Assembly (NCBI GenBank): GCA_002287035.1
Contig: NSKG01000006.1
Coordinates: 62,001 to 126,000, forward strand
Direction: 5' to 3'
Length of the DNA stretch: 64,000 bases
From: Pseudomonas sp. WN033
GTDB lineage: Bacteria; Pseudomonadota; Gammaproteobacteria; Pseudomonadales; Pseudomonadaceae
Position 1 is the first letter of the stretch. Each line of letters begins with the position of its first letter. Shown one piece after another: positions 1 to 8,702 of the stretch. The translations under genes and the position numbers were made by a program. The notes under the pieces were generated by a model. That model was not told where the DNA came from and ran no database searches. It saw only the letters and a list, made by a program, of their open reading frames with translations.

Positions 1-2
1 CC

Positions 3-263
3 GAAGTTGGAGCCGGTGCCAATATCGGTGCTGGTACCATCACCTGCAACTACGACGGGGTCAACAAGTTCAAGACCCGGATTGGTGAGGGAGCTTTCAT
101 TGGCTCCAATACTGCGTTGGTTGCCCCGGTCTCGATTGGTGATGGTGCCACGACCGGTGCTGGCTCCACCATTACCCAGGATGTTCCGGCCGGCGATCTG
201 GGTGTGGGCCGGGCCAAGCAGCGCAATATTGGTGGCTGGAAACGTCCGCAGAAACAGGGCTGA
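3..263 (+). CDS. glmU: GlmU C-terminal end (partial)
   Basis: This is the 3' end of bifunctional N-acetylglucosamine-1-phosphate uridyltransferase / glucosamine-1-phosphate acetyltransferase, which makes UDP-GlcNAc for peptidoglycan and LPS in the cytosol. The gene enters from before base 1; only the last 86 codons are present. The reading frame shows isoleucine-patch hexapeptide repeats of the left-handed beta-helix ([28 protein letters not shown]), the TCNYDG stretch typical of the GlmU acetyltransferase active site, and a basic C-terminal tail (RNIGGWKRP). The stop is TGA at 261-263. The N-terminal pyrophosphorylase domain lies outside the window. Confidence 0.95.
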   Translation, partial: EVGAGANIGAGTITCNYDGVNKFKTRIGEGAFIGSNTALVAPVSIGDGATTGAGSTITQDVPAGDLGVGRAKQRNIGGWKRPQKQG

Positions 264-379
264 GCTGAGGCCTCTGATCGGCTTGGGCTAAGGGCACCAT
301 ACAAAAACGCAATCACTCCTGTGCCGTGACCCTGTTCTATAGTTAAAGGGGTATGGCCGACGGACACAGGAGAATCCGT

Positions 380-1564
380 ATGCTGGTGAAGCTTTCCCCT
401 AGCTTGCGCAACCTGCAACTGCCGTTGCGATTGACCCTCAAGGGCGGACCGACCCTCGATCTGGGCCCTGATCCAAGGGTGACCCTGGAGATCCAGGATT
501 TGAGCTTGCTTGAGGAGCTGACTGAACCTAGTCTGGACAAGCTGGGCGAAGCCTACATTTCCAGACGGATGGAAATTCATGGCCCGATCATGGATGTGAT
601 TGAAGTGGCCGATATGCTCAGCAAGGGGTTGCTGGGCGATGATCCCGGTCCAGCGCCGCAGCGTCAGGCGCATGACAAGCACACCGATGCGGCAGCGGTT
701 TCCTACCATTATGACCTTTCCAACGAGTTCTACAGCCTGTGGCTGGACCCGGAAATGGTCTATTCCTGCGCCTATTTTCACTCGGTTAATGACAGTCTGG
801 CCCAGGCCCAACGACAGAAGCTGGACCACCTGTGTCGCAAGCTGCGACTGCAACCGGGGGAGCGCTTGCTGGATGTCGGCTGTGGCTGGGGCGGGCTGGC
901 CCGCCATGCTGCCCGGCACTACGGCGTCGAGGTGTATGGCATTACCCTGAGTCAGGCGCAACTGGAGCTGGGCCGGGAGAAGAACGCCGCCGCCGGGCTC
1001 GACCAGCATATTCAGCTGGAGCTGCAGGACTACCGTGACCTGCAGGGGCAGGAGCAATTCGACAAGGTGGTCAGCGTCGGCATGTTCGAGCACGTTGGCC
1101 ATGCCAATCTGGATGCCTACTTCAAGGTTCTCCACGATCAGGTCAAGCCCGGTGGGCTGGTGATGAATCATGGCATTACCTCCAAGCACATCGACGGTCG
1201 TCAGGTGGGGCGTGGTGCCGGGGACTTCATTGGCCGCTACGTGTTTCCCCATGGCGAGCTACCACACCTGGCCATGGCGGTGTCGAGCATGAGCGAACAG
1301 GGGCTTGAAGTGGTCGATGTCGAGAGCCTGCGCCTGCACTATGCCCGAACCCTGGAATGCTGGAGCGACAATCTTGAACGACAGCTTGAACGAGCCAGGA
1401 CGTTGATCGACGACAAGGCTCTGCGGATCTGGCGGATCTATCTGGCCGGATGTGCCTACGGCTTTCGCCGCAATTGGATGAATATTCACCAGATACTGGC
1501 GGTCAAACCGCATGCCGACGGCAGTCATCACTTGCCATGGACCCGCGCTGATCTGTACCGTTAG
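380..1564 (+). CDS. cfa: cyclopropane-fatty-acyl-phospholipid synthase
   Basis: A 394-residue SAM-dependent enzyme that methylenates cis double bonds of membrane phospholipid acyl chains at the inner membrane. Residues 109-122 carry the family stretch YHYDLSNEFYSLWL, Cys130 (YSCAYF) matches the conserved active-site cysteine region, and the SAM-binding loop LLDVGCGWGG is at 163-172. The ATG at 380 is preferred over an in-frame ATG at 353 because AGGAGA (368-373) sits six bases before it. It stands alone between glmU and a DUF192 gene. A cfa-like gene near glmU is, as I recall, also found in other pseudomonads. Related SAM methyltransferases of the same superfamily cannot be fully excluded. 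Confidence 0.9.
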   Translation: MLVKLSPSLRNLQLPLRLTLKGGPTLDLGPDPRVTLEIQDLSLLEELTEPSLDKLGEAYISRRMEIHGPIMDVIEVADMLSKGLLGDDPGPAPQRQAHDKHTDAAAVSYHYDLSNEFYSLWLDPEMVYSCAYFHSVNDSLAQAQRQKLDHLCRKLRLQPGERLLDVGCGWGGLARHAARHYGVEVYGITLSQAQLELGREKNAAAGLDQHIQLELQDYRDLQGQEQFDKVVSVGMFEHVGHANLDAYFKVLHDQVKPGGLVMNHGITSKHIDGRQVGRGAGDFIGRYVFPHGELPHLAMAVSSMSEQGLEVVDVESLRLHYARTLECWSDNLERQLERARTLIDDKALRIWRIYLAGCAYGFRRNWMNIHQILAVKPHADGSHHLPWTRADLYR

Positions 1565-1611
1565 GCAGCGCATCGGGCGGTAGTGGGTATCGAACAGCTG
1601 GGGGAAGGGTT

Positions 1612-2076
1612 ATGCGCACGGTTTTGGCGCTGATGATTGCAGGTTGGCTGATAACCGTCAGTAGCTGGGTGATGGCCGAGCTGCCAATGCAGGCCCTGCC
1701 CTTAGGAGACGAGTTGTTTCAACTGGAACTGGCCGATGATCCGATCAGCCGACAGCAGGGCCTGATGGGCCGTGAGTCGCTGGATACCAATGGCGGCATG
1801 CTGTTTGATTTTCCCGCCGGCACCCGACCGGCGATCTGGATGCGCAACATGCTCATCAGCCTGGATCTGCTGTTTGTTGATGATCGGGGACAACTGGTGC
1901 AGATCTTTGAACAGGTGCCGCCGTGCCAGGCCATGCCCTGCCCGATTTACCGCGCCGAGCAGCCGTTGCGCTTTGTCATCGAGCTGGCTGCTGGTAGTGT
2001 CGAACGTCTGGGCCTGCAACCCGGCGCTCAGCTCGAGCTGGGTGAGTTGACCCAGCGTCCGGCCCCGCCCCAGTAA
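1612..2076 (+). CDS. exported DUF192 family protein
   Basis: A 154-residue protein with an N-terminal signal peptide (about residues 1-22, ending at VMA) followed by a DUF192 domain. Typical family elements are visible: QQGLMGRESL near residue 48, the GGMLFDF segment, and IWMRNMLISLDLLFVD, which corresponds to the conserved W-M-N-T-x-x-x-L-D core. DUF192 proteins are small beta-rich proteins of unknown function, usually exported. It begins 47 bases after the cfa stop on the same strand and may be cotranscribed. No catalytic residues can be assigned. Confidence 0.8.
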   Translation: MRTVLALMIAGWLITVSSWVMAELPMQALPLGDELFQLELADDPISRQQGLMGRESLDTNGGMLFDFPAGTRPAIWMRNMLISLDLLFVDDRGQLVQIFEQVPPCQAMPCPIYRAEQPLRFVIELAAGSVERLGLQPGAQLELGELTQRPAPPQ

Positions 2077-2139
2077 ACGGTCTTGCTCTGGCGCGCGCCC
2101 TACCTAAGCCACACAGACCTCCGAGCATGCCCCAGGTAT

Positions 2140-2502
2140 TCAGGGATTTTCTATCCAGCTGCCCTGGCTGATCTGCTCACAGTAAGCCTGCAATACCGGT
2201 GCATCATCCGGATCACTGTAATAGTGGATCGATTGCTGATAGGCCACCCCTTCGCTGCGCGCACCCTGACAAATACCATAGGCGCCCTCCGGGCACAGAT
2301 CGAGCATCTGTACCTGGAAGCTGCGGTCTGGAATCTGCGGCTGGCAGAAACTGTCACTGAACAGTTGCGCCGGGATGGTCAGGTTTTGCTGACACATACG
2401 AATCGGTAACTGGTCGTCATTGGATTCGATCAGGCAGGCCTCAGCCATAGCCAGAGTCGAAAGCAGACACAGGGGAAACAAGCTCAACAGGCGCAGCAAC
2501 AT
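2140..2502 (-). CDS. small exported protein downstream of the COG0523 GTPase
   Basis: About 120 residues with a clear signal peptide (MLLRLLSLFPLCLLSTLAMA) and a cysteine-rich mature part with about seven cysteines (ACLIES, RMCQQN, FCQPQ, LCPEG, ICQGA, YCEQ), suggesting disulfides in the periplasm. I do not recognise the family. It lies only a few tens of bases after the stop of the COG0523 GTPase on the same strand, so it is probably part of the same Zur-type unit. The ATG at 2502 was chosen because it opens a good signal peptide; an in-frame TTG at 2520 would add six residues. A role in periplasmic metal handling would be guesswork from context. Confidence 0.65.
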   Translation of the reverse strand: MLLRLLSLFPLCLLSTLAMAEACLIESNDDQLPIRMCQQNLTIPAQLFSDSFCQPQIPDRSFQVQMLDLCPEGAYGICQGARSEGVAYQQSIHYYSDPDDAPVLQAYCEQISQGSWIENP

Positions 2503-2529
2503 TGATTTCAATCCGGGCAAAACCCTACC

Positions 2530-3480
2530 TTACTGGCTGTGCAGCAGCCGCCGCAAGCCGGACTCCAGCTCTTGGCGCTCAAGGGGCACGGTACTGATCA
2601 ACTCCAGGCGGTTGTCATTGCGCCAGTCACTGACGCGCCAGTGCAAAGGTTCGGGCGCCAGGCAGTTGAAACTCATCCAGCCGGCCTCGGTATTGAAAAT
2701 GCCCTTGGCCCGCAGCCAGTGTTGTTCAGCCAGCCATTGTGCCAGCGCCTGGCGTTGGACCCTGAGCTGGGGATGCATCCGCCAGCCGATGCTGTGAAAA
2801 CCATCTTGCTGGCGCTGCAGGCACTGCCAGTCATCCTGGGTTTGCCACAACGGCAGCGGCGCCGGGCTGGCGTTCAATACAGGCGGTGGCTCGGCCCCCG
2901 GCTTTTTCTCAGCGGTTTGTGGCAGGCAGGTCAGTGCCAGAGCGCCGTGATCACAGCTCACCTGTTCAATACTGCTCAACTCGCCAGGCAACTGAGGCGG
3001 CTGTGAGCAGTCACTGATCCGGTTCAACACCAGCAGACCAGCTTGCGACAGTGCGCTGGCCTGCGCCGGGGGCAGCTTCAGAGGCTGGCGGGCATCGAGC
3101 ACCATGATCAGCGGTTGCAGTTGCAGCACCCTGTCCCAGGGTGACTGCTGCAATTGCTGCTGGAGCGTAGCGGGGTGACCCAGGCCGGAACACTCGATCA
3201 ACAGTCGGTCAGGCCGGGCTCGACGCAGAAGACGACTGAGACCGACTTGAAACGGTACGCCATTGACGCAGCATAGACAGCCACCGGCGATATCGGCGAT
3301 CTGAACGCCGCTCTCGGGTTGCTCCAGCAGCGCCGCATCAATGCCTAACTCACCGAACTCGTTAATCAACAAGGCCCAGCGCTCGTTCTCCGGGCGCTGG
3401 CCGAGCAGATGGCGCAACAGGCTGGTCTTGCCGGCACCGAGCGGACCGGCGATTAAGTGAGTGGGGATGGCGTTGAGCAT
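2530..3480 (-). CDS. COG0523 (CobW/ZNG1-type) GTPase, Zur-linked
   Basis: A 316-residue G3E-family P-loop GTPase. It has Walker A GPLGAGKTS (residues 12-20), the metal-binding CxCC motif of the family in GGCLCC (Cys68, Cys70, Cys71), and a C-terminal CobW_C domain (from about residue 220). Members under Zur control are thought to deliver zinc to client enzymes or act as zinc-allocation chaperones in starvation. The longer upstream frame back to 3852 is rejected because it runs antisense through folE2; ATG at 3480 begins exactly at the conserved N-terminus. The gene is divergent from folE2 across a shared Zur-type box, which supports a zinc rather than cobalamin role. Confidence 0.88.
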   Translation of the reverse strand: MLNAIPTHLIAGPLGAGKTSLLRHLLGQRPENERWALLINEFGELGIDAALLEQPESGVQIADIAGGCLCCVNGVPFQVGLSRLLRRARPDRLLIECSGLGHPATLQQQLQQSPWDRVLQLQPLIMVLDARQPLKLPPAQASALSQAGLLVLNRISDCSQPPQLPGELSSIEQVSCDHGALALTCLPQTAEKKPGAEPPPVLNASPAPLPLWQTQDDWQCLQRQQDGFHSIGWRMHPQLRVQRQALAQWLAEQHWLRAKGIFNTEAGWMSFNCLAPEPLHWRVSDWRNDNRLELISTVPLERQELESGLRRLLHSQ

Positions 3481-3547
3481 GGGGCTGATCCGTAGTGATA
3501 GCCAACAGCATACCTCAGCGCGCAGCTTGGGCTGAAATAATAAAGGT

Positions 3548-3560
3548 GTTATAACATAAC
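3548..3560. promoter_or_regulatory. Zur-type operator, folE2/COG0523 divergent promoter
   Basis: GTTATAACATAAC reads GTTAT-AAC-ATAAC, a 5+3+5 inverted repeat that fits the core of the gamma-proteobacterial Zur box (GTTAT-NNN-ATAAC). It lies 16 bases upstream of the folE2 ATG and 67 bases upstream of the divergent COG0523 start. Both flanking families are classical Zur targets, and the same 13 bases recur at 35666-35678. Zur would repress both genes when zinc is sufficient. Confidence 0.8.
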
Positions 3561-3576
3561 CTTTTGTGAGGTCGCC

Positions 3577-4473
3577 ATGAATGCCAACACCCTGCCCGAT
3601 ATCGCTGCGCAACGGACCCAGATCGCGGCAACGCTCGACTGGGTCGGTATGGAGGCCGTTGCCGCCCGGGTAGTACTGGGTGATGACGTTGCTCCGTTGC
3701 TGATGAAGGCCGATGTCGGGGTTAATCTGCGCCAGGCTGAGGCCAAGGGTATCCACATGTCGCGTCTGTACCTGGCGCTCGACAGACTGGATCGCCAGCC
3801 GCTGACCGGGGCGTTCCTGGAGCAACTCCTGCAGGAGTTTCTGGACAGCCACAGCGCTCTGGCCGATCAGGCGACACTAAGCCTGCATGGCGAACTGCCC
3901 CTGCGTAGGCCGGCGCTGGTCAGTCCGCTGGCTGGCTGGAAGGCTTACCCGCTGGTTGTGCATGGTCGACTGGGGCCGCAGGGGTTCCACGTGGAACTAG
4001 GGCTGCAGGTGGCCTATTCATCGACATGTCCGTGCTCGGCCGCCCTGGCTCGGCAACTGATCCAGCAGCGTTTTGCCGAGGACTTCAGCAACCGTGAGCT
4101 GAACCATGCCGCTGTGCTTGACTGGCTGGGCAGCCCACAGGGCATTGTCGCCACACCACACAGCCAGCGTAGCCAAGCTCATGTACAGGTCCGGCTGCCT
4201 GCACGTTTCGAGCGCTTGCCTATGGAGGAGCTGGTTGAGCGGATCGAACAGGCGCTGGGTACGGCGGTGCAGACGGCGGTCAAGCGCGCCGACGAGCAGG
4301 CCTTCGCCTTGGCCAATGGCCAGAATCTGATGTTCTGCGAAGATGCCGCCAGGCGGCTGCATGCCAGTCTGCGGGATTGGTCGTTGATTGAGGGCTTCAC
4401 GTTACGGGTGGTGCACGCAGAAAGTCTGCATGACCACGATGCGGTGGCCAGGGCCAGCTATAACTGGTGCTGA
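3577..4473 (+). CDS. folE2: GTP cyclohydrolase FolE2 (type IB)
   Basis: A 298-residue GTP cyclohydrolase IB, catalysing the first step from GTP to 7,8-dihydroneopterin triphosphate for folate synthesis. Type IB enzymes can use metals other than zinc, so they replace zinc-dependent FolE in zinc starvation. Family marks are KGIHMSR (57-63) and the catalytic-cysteine segment STCPCS (Cys151, Cys153). Length is normal. The start is supported by TTGTGAGG just upstream, and the Zur-type box 16 bases ahead predicts derepression without zinc. It converges with the MmcQ/YjbR gene with three bases between them. Confidence 0.93.
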   Translation: MNANTLPDIAAQRTQIAATLDWVGMEAVAARVVLGDDVAPLLMKADVGVNLRQAEAKGIHMSRLYLALDRLDRQPLTGAFLEQLLQEFLDSHSALADQATLSLHGELPLRRPALVSPLAGWKAYPLVVHGRLGPQGFHVELGLQVAYSSTCPCSAALARQLIQQRFAEDFSNRELNHAAVLDWLGSPQGIVATPHSQRSQAHVQVRLPARFERLPMEELVERIEQALGTAVQTAVKRADEQAFALANGQNLMFCEDAARRLHASLRDWSLIEGFTLRVVHAESLHDHDAVARASYNWC

Positions 4474-4476
4474 CGG

Positions 4477-4824
4477 TCAGTCGAGCAGCAGGCCGACTTG
4501 GCGACGCTTGGGCAGCTTGCGTACCACCAGTTGATGGGCTTCCTTAAGCCGCTGGCATAACTCGGCTTCAGGTAGCGGATAGGGATAGCTCAAGGTGACC
4601 CAGTGAGCCCGGGCCAGGTAGGGGGCCGGGCTGACGCCAGGGCGATCGCAATAGCCCAGAAACAGGTCATCGGCTACCTTGAGCGAGCAACTGTGATCAT
4701 GCACATCAATCAGCGCGAACATCTTGTTGTCCGCGACCGAGAACACCCGGTAATTGCCCCATTTGATATCCTCGCGTACGCCCGGCAGATGCAGGCACAG
4801 CGCGGCAAGCTCACTGTCGGTCAT
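4477..4824 (-). CDS. MmcQ/YjbR family protein
   Basis: A 115-residue protein of the MmcQ/YjbR family (CyaY-like fold, sometimes called DNA-binding). The order of motifs fits: LPGVREDIKWGNYRVFSV near the N-terminus, the MFALID strand, LKVAD, then the W-V-T-L and KLPKRR C-terminal part. Biological role is not established. Its ATG overlaps the stop of the upstream DUF3301 gene (ATGA at 4824-4821), indicating translational coupling. Confidence 0.8.
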   Translation of the reverse strand: MTDSELAALCLHLPGVREDIKWGNYRVFSVADNKMFALIDVHDHSCSLKVADDLFLGYCDRPGVSPAPYLARAHWVTLSYPYPLPEAELCQRLKEAHQLVVRKLPKRRQVGLLLD

Positions 4825-5192
4825 CGCAGCGGTCGCACATTGTCGTGATAGTTGTGGGGCGGTGGGTTGTCGTCCCCAGGGAAAGGATGCGGTGCCAGCT
4901 CAATATGCTGGAGCTGGTTACCATGCAACTCGATGTGGCCGTTGTAGCGCCGCTCGCCGGTAACTGTGAACTCGAACCCGTAGTGCCGCACCCAGCCCCA
5001 GCGTCCGTGTCGATTGCGCCCCAGGCGCAGCCGGGTCAGGGCGATGCTTTCGTCCAGCAGTTGCACATCGGTTTTGGCACAATGCTGGCGTACCAGGCCC
5101 AGCGCCCGGTCGCGCAAGCCCAGGCCACGCCATAACCAGGTGCCGATCGCTGCCGCCAGCAGTAACAGGGCGACATGGCCCAGATCGAACAT
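4821..5192 (-). CDS. DUF3301 family membrane-anchored protein
   Basis: A 123-residue protein with one N-terminal membrane segment (about residues 5-22, VALLLLAAAIGTWLW) and a soluble domain containing CAKTDVQLLDESIALTRLRLGR and RHYGFEFTVTGERRYNGHI, the pattern I associate with DUF3301. Function is unknown. It overlaps the downstream MmcQ/YjbR gene by four bases, so both are probably one transcript. Confidence 0.75.
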   Translation of the reverse strand: MFDLGHVALLLLAAAIGTWLWRGLGLRDRALGLVRQHCAKTDVQLLDESIALTRLRLGRNRHGRWGWVRHYGFEFTVTGERRYNGHIELHGNQLQHIELAPHPFPGDDNPPPHNYHDNVRPLR

Positions 5193-5288
5193 GGAAACCC
5201 CTTTCGTTGTGGTAAAGATCAGACTCTATCCTACAACTGAGCACTCGGGGATGCACTTGCACTTGATCGGTACTTGGTTATAGAAGGC

Positions 5289-5981
5289 TCAGACCGGCGT
5301 GACCGACAGCACCCGGATGCGCCCAGGCTCAGGGTAGTGCCAACGCACATTGATATCCCAGAAGCGCACCCCGTAGACCCGCTCCGGGCCAGGCTGCTGA
5401 TAGGCAGGTTTGGGGTCCTGGGCCAGGCACTGCTCGATCAACTCCTGGACTGGCTGGTGCAAGCGATTGGCCTCGATATCGGCCTGGACCAAGGCCTCGG
5501 GACTCCAGCTTACCGGAATCAGGGCTGGCGGTTGCTCGGCCAGGTTATTGTAGGCCGGTGCAACGCTATCGGCATAGGGTACATAGGGCTTGATATCCAG
5601 AACCGCGGTGCCATCAAGCAGGTCGATTCCAGAGAGCAGCAGACGGCCGGGCTCAATGGCTTCGAGCTTGACTACTGATTGACCGATCGGGTTGGGCCTA
5701 TGGGTCGAGCGGCTGGCGAACACGCCGATGCGCTGATTGCCACCCAGGCGTGGTGGCCGTACCCGCAGATGCTCAGGGCCGCTGGCGGCGGCGTGAAATA
5801 CGAACAGCAGCCACAGATGACTGATCCCTTCCAGCCCTTGCAGCGCCTCTGGCTGGTCAAACGGCGGGTATAGCTCGAGGACAGCGCGGGCAGCCGGCGC
5901 CAGGCTCGGCTGGCGCGGGATCGCGAATTTCTCGGCGAAGCAGGAGTGCACTACGCCGATAGGTTCGAAACAGTAGCTCAT
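5289..5981 (-). CDS. trmO: tRNA (N6-threonylcarbamoyladenosine37-N6)-methyltransferase TrmO
   Basis: A 230-residue UPF0066/TsaA family SAM methyltransferase that methylates t6A37 of tRNA-Thr in the cytosol. The N-terminal FEPIGVVHS, the FAIPRQPSLAP loop, and the signature SRSTHRPNPIGQSVVKLE (about residues 91-108) are all present, followed by the ISGIDLLDGT-DIKPYVPYAD strand region. The length is typical. Its ATG overlaps the TGA of the upstream hydrolase gene (5981-5978). Confidence 0.92.
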   Translation of the reverse strand: MSYCFEPIGVVHSCFAEKFAIPRQPSLAPAARAVLELYPPFDQPEALQGLEGISHLWLLFVFHAAASGPEHLRVRPPRLGGNQRIGVFASRSTHRPNPIGQSVVKLEAIEPGRLLLSGIDLLDGTAVLDIKPYVPYADSVAPAYNNLAEQPPALIPVSWSPEALVQADIEANRLHQPVQELIEQCLAQDPKPAYQQPGPERVYGVRFWDINVRWHYPEPGRIRVLSVTPV

Positions 5982-6907
5982 GCTGGTAGCGGCGGGATAC
6001 TGTCAGGGTGATCAGGTGTCACGAAGTGACTACCCCCTTCCACTTCGATGACCTGGAGATTTTCGGCCTGGCGGGCACTGGCCAACATGGCCGCTGGTTG
6101 CAGAACCCGGTCATGTCCCGGGACCAGAATTGCCCCGCTTTTGACATGGGCAAACAGTTCACTGCCGTGCTCTTCCATCCAGTTGGCCATATCCTTGAGA
6201 TTAGCCAGCATGGTGCGGCAGCGTTTGGGATTGAAGGGCACCCCCATGATCAGCTCACGCTTGCGTGGGTTGTCCAGCGGGCCCCAGATCTTGCGGTTGC
6301 GCTCGGAAATTGGCTGCTGTTGCCAGAGCAGCAGCAGATAGGGCATCAACCACAGTGCCGGACCTGGAATCCGAGTATAGGGTTGGCCCTGGGGCAGTAC
6401 TGGCGCTTCGAGCAGTACCTCGACCTGCTCGAACAGATCAGGGCGCTGGCGAGCCGCTTCGAGCGTCACAGCGCCGCCGCGTGAGTGCCCATGGACGCGG
6501 ATCAGATCAGTGCTGACCAGGTGCGCCAGGGCCTGATTCAGTACGCTGGCGTCGTAGGCAATAGTGCCGAGAGGGTATTGCGGTGTACTGGCCCAGGAAG
6601 CCTGCTGGAAGCGCGGATCATTGACCGGCACATGGTAGTCGCCGCTGGTCAGCATGATCAGCTCGATCTCCGGATCCTGATAGAACTCGGTGAAATACAG
6701 GAAGTTTTCCATGAAGCCTGGCATCACAATCACGCTGCAGCGTGGATTGGCCGAGCGTCGACGGGCAATCACCGCGTCGCCAACCTGATATAGCTCGCCG
6801 TCGAAGTCCATGGCCTGCTGCTGTGGAATTTCCTTGTCCAGCAACCAGCGGCGCAGATACACGACGATCAATATGGCCAGGCCGATCAGTCCAAGCAGTA
6901 TGTCCAT
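5978..6907 (-). CDS. alpha/beta hydrolase with N-terminal membrane anchor
   Basis: A 309-residue protein with one N-terminal hydrophobic segment (residues 3-19) and an alpha/beta-hydrolase fold. The nucleophile elbow is GHSRGG in the VHGHSRGGAVTLEAA segment, and a likely catalytic histidine is in GGSHFVTPDHP near the C-terminus; the acid is probably in VPGHDRVL. Substrate unknown. The ATG at 6907 fits the membrane anchor; an in-frame extension to 6976 adds 23 residues with no family look. Translationally coupled to trmO. Confidence 0.75.
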   Translation of the reverse strand: MDILLGLIGLAILIVVYLRRWLLDKEIPQQQAMDFDGELYQVGDAVIARRRSANPRCSVIVMPGFMENFLYFTEFYQDPEIELIMLTSGDYHVPVNDPRFQQASWASTPQYPLGTIAYDASVLNQALAHLVSTDLIRVHGHSRGGAVTLEAARQRPDLFEQVEVLLEAPVLPQGQPYTRIPGPALWLMPYLLLLWQQQPISERNRKIWGPLDNPRKRELIMGVPFNPKRCRTMLANLKDMANWMEEHGSELFAHVKSGAILVPGHDRVLQPAAMLASARQAENLQVIEVEGGSHFVTPDHPDSIPPLPA

Positions 6908-6991
6908 TGGGGCTCCCGAAACGGTGATTGTAGAGTGACAGCATACTGGATCACCGGCACTGGGCTGGTCACCCATGCGGGGGATGGTCGG

Positions 6992-7516
6992 TCATTCGCC
7001 GTCGTAAATCCAGACCCGTTCGGCGTCGAAGCGGTAACTGGCGTCGGCCAGCTCGTTGCTGCTTTGTTCGACATGCAGTGTGCCGCTGATCCAGAAGGCA
7101 TCATAAAGATCGTCGATGGCAATGCCCCTGGGGTAGTCAACCAGAATGATCTGGTTGGGTGGCGGTGGTGGTACATGGATACAGGCGCCGGCATAGGGGA
7201 CCAGGAAAAAACTGGTGAAAAGCCCGCGTTCGTTGGTTTGCAGCGGTACCGGAAAGCCCGCGATTCGTGCCTGCTGGCCGTCCAGTTCGGCCACTACCCG
7301 GGTCGAATACATCACCTCGGGCAGGCTGTCATCGCGCTGGCGCAGGCTTTCGCTAAAGGTACCCGGCGCCTCTTCGGTCCAGTCGTGATCGATCTCCGGC
7401 ATATCCAGCAGCGCCTGATAATCCTCCTCCGGCAACAGGTCGAGCCAGTCGAGGGTTTTCGGGGTGGCATGGGCCAGCAACGGCAGGCAGATCAACAGGA
7501 ACAACCAATGGCGCAT
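6992..7516 (-). CDS. exported DUF3299 family protein
   Basis: A 174-residue periplasmic protein with a signal peptide (residues 1-17, ending at LAHA) and a DUF3299 domain. The mature part starts LDWLDLLPEEDY, has VAELDGQQARIAGFPVPL and the family-typical LVPYAGACIHVPPPPPNQIILV segment, with one cysteine next to a proline run. DUF3299 proteins often neighbour metal or transporter genes, but no function is established. No operon partner is evident here. Confidence 0.8.
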   Translation of the reverse strand: MRHWLFLLICLPLLAHATPKTLDWLDLLPEEDYQALLDMPEIDHDWTEEAPGTFSESLRQRDDSLPEVMYSTRVVAELDGQQARIAGFPVPLQTNERGLFTSFFLVPYAGACIHVPPPPPNQIILVDYPRGIAIDDLYDAFWISGTLHVEQSSNELADASYRFDAERVWIYDGE

Positions 7517-7606
7517 AGGGTCGGCTCGGTGTCAGTGGGTGTGGAAACTGAGACATAGAATCAGGGTCGCAGTTTCACTGATCAAAGCCAGCTTGACCAG
7601 TACGAC

Positions 7607-8692
7607 TTAGCCCTGGTCGATCAACTGCATCACTTCATCAATGCGGGCCTGCAACACGGCTGAATCGCTGCAGCGCAGGGTTGCATGACCAACCTTGCGG
7701 CCGGCCTTGAAGGCCTTGCCGTAGTGGTGCAGGTGGCAGTCGGCGAGAGCGGTGACTTGCTCGACCGGCGGCACGCTGCCGATGAAGTTGATCATCGCGC
7801 TTTCACCGACCTTGGCGGTCGAGCCCAGCGGCAGGCCGGCGATGGCGCGCAGGTGATTCTCGAACTGGCTGCACTCGGCGCCTTCAATGGTCCAGTGTCC
7901 GGAGTTGTGGACCCGGGGCGCGATTTCATTGGCTTTCAGACCGCCGTCGACTTCGAAAAACTCGAAGGCCAGCACGCCGACATAATCGAGCTTGTCCAGC
8001 ACCCGGCCGGCATAATCCTCGGCCAGGCCTTGCAGCGGGTGGTTGGTGCTGGCCACCGACAGACGCAGGATGCCCTGCTCGTGGGTGTTGTGCACCAGCG
8101 GGTAAAAGCAGGTCTGGCCATCACGGCCACGTACGGCGATCAGCGACACCTCGCCGGTGAAGGGTACGAAGCCTTCAAGAATGCAGGGGACGCTACCCAG
8201 CTCGGCAAAGGCGCCGTCAACATCCTCAGGGTGACGCAGGACTTTCTGGCCCTTGCCGTCATAGCCCAGGGTGCGGGTCTTGAGTACGGCTGGCAGGCCA
8301 ATGCGTTTGACCGCGGCATCCAGATTGTCCTGCGACTGGATATCGGCGAACTCGGGGGTCGGTACCCCCAGGTCCTGGAACATCGACTTTTCAAACCAGC
8401 GATCACGGGCGATACGCAGGGCCTCGGCGCTGGGATAGACCGGTACGAACTGGGAAAGAAAGGCTACGGTTTCGGCTGGTACGCTTTCGAACTCGAAGGT
8501 CACCAGATCGACTTCATCGGCCAGTTGGCGCAGATGGTCACGGTCACCGTAGTCGGCCCGAATATGCTCACCCAGGGCCTGGGCGCAGGCATCCGAGGCA
8601 GGGTCGAGAAAGGCGAATTGCTGGCCCAGCGGGGTGCCAGCCAGGGCCAGCATGCGTCCGAGTTGTCCACCACCAATAACGCCAATCTTCAT
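7607..8692 (-). CDS. purK: 5-(carboxyamino)imidazole ribonucleotide synthase PurK
   Basis: A 361-residue ATP-grasp ligase that carboxylates AIR with ATP and bicarbonate to N5-CAIR in purine synthesis. The N-terminal MKIGVIGGGQLGRMLA, the central KTRTLGYDGKGQ ATP-grasp loop, and FEFFEVDGGLKANEIAPRVHNSGHWT are diagnostic. It starts ten bases after purE, so purE-purK form one operon, as in other pseudomonads. Confidence 0.97.
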   Translation of the reverse strand: MKIGVIGGGQLGRMLALAGTPLGQQFAFLDPASDACAQALGEHIRADYGDRDHLRQLADEVDLVTFEFESVPAETVAFLSQFVPVYPSAEALRIARDRWFEKSMFQDLGVPTPEFADIQSQDNLDAAVKRIGLPAVLKTRTLGYDGKGQKVLRHPEDVDGAFAELGSVPCILEGFVPFTGEVSLIAVRGRDGQTCFYPLVHNTHEQGILRLSVASTNHPLQGLAEDYAGRVLDKLDYVGVLAFEFFEVDGGLKANEIAPRVHNSGHWTIEGAECSQFENHLRAIAGLPLGSTAKVGESAMINFIGSVPPVEQVTALADCHLHHYGKAFKAGRKVGHATLRCSDSAVLQARIDEVMQLIDQG

Positions 8693-8702
8693 GGTTCTGT
8701 CC

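Noticed and set aside
50-1252. Long minus-strand ORF of 400 codons over glmU/cfa
   Set aside because: It runs antisense to clear cfa and glmU coding; composition is that of a shadow frame with no domain.
3481-3852. N-terminal extension of the COG0523 ORF through folE2
   Set aside because: The extra 124 residues are antisense to folE2 and to the Zur-type box; the conserved start is at 3480.
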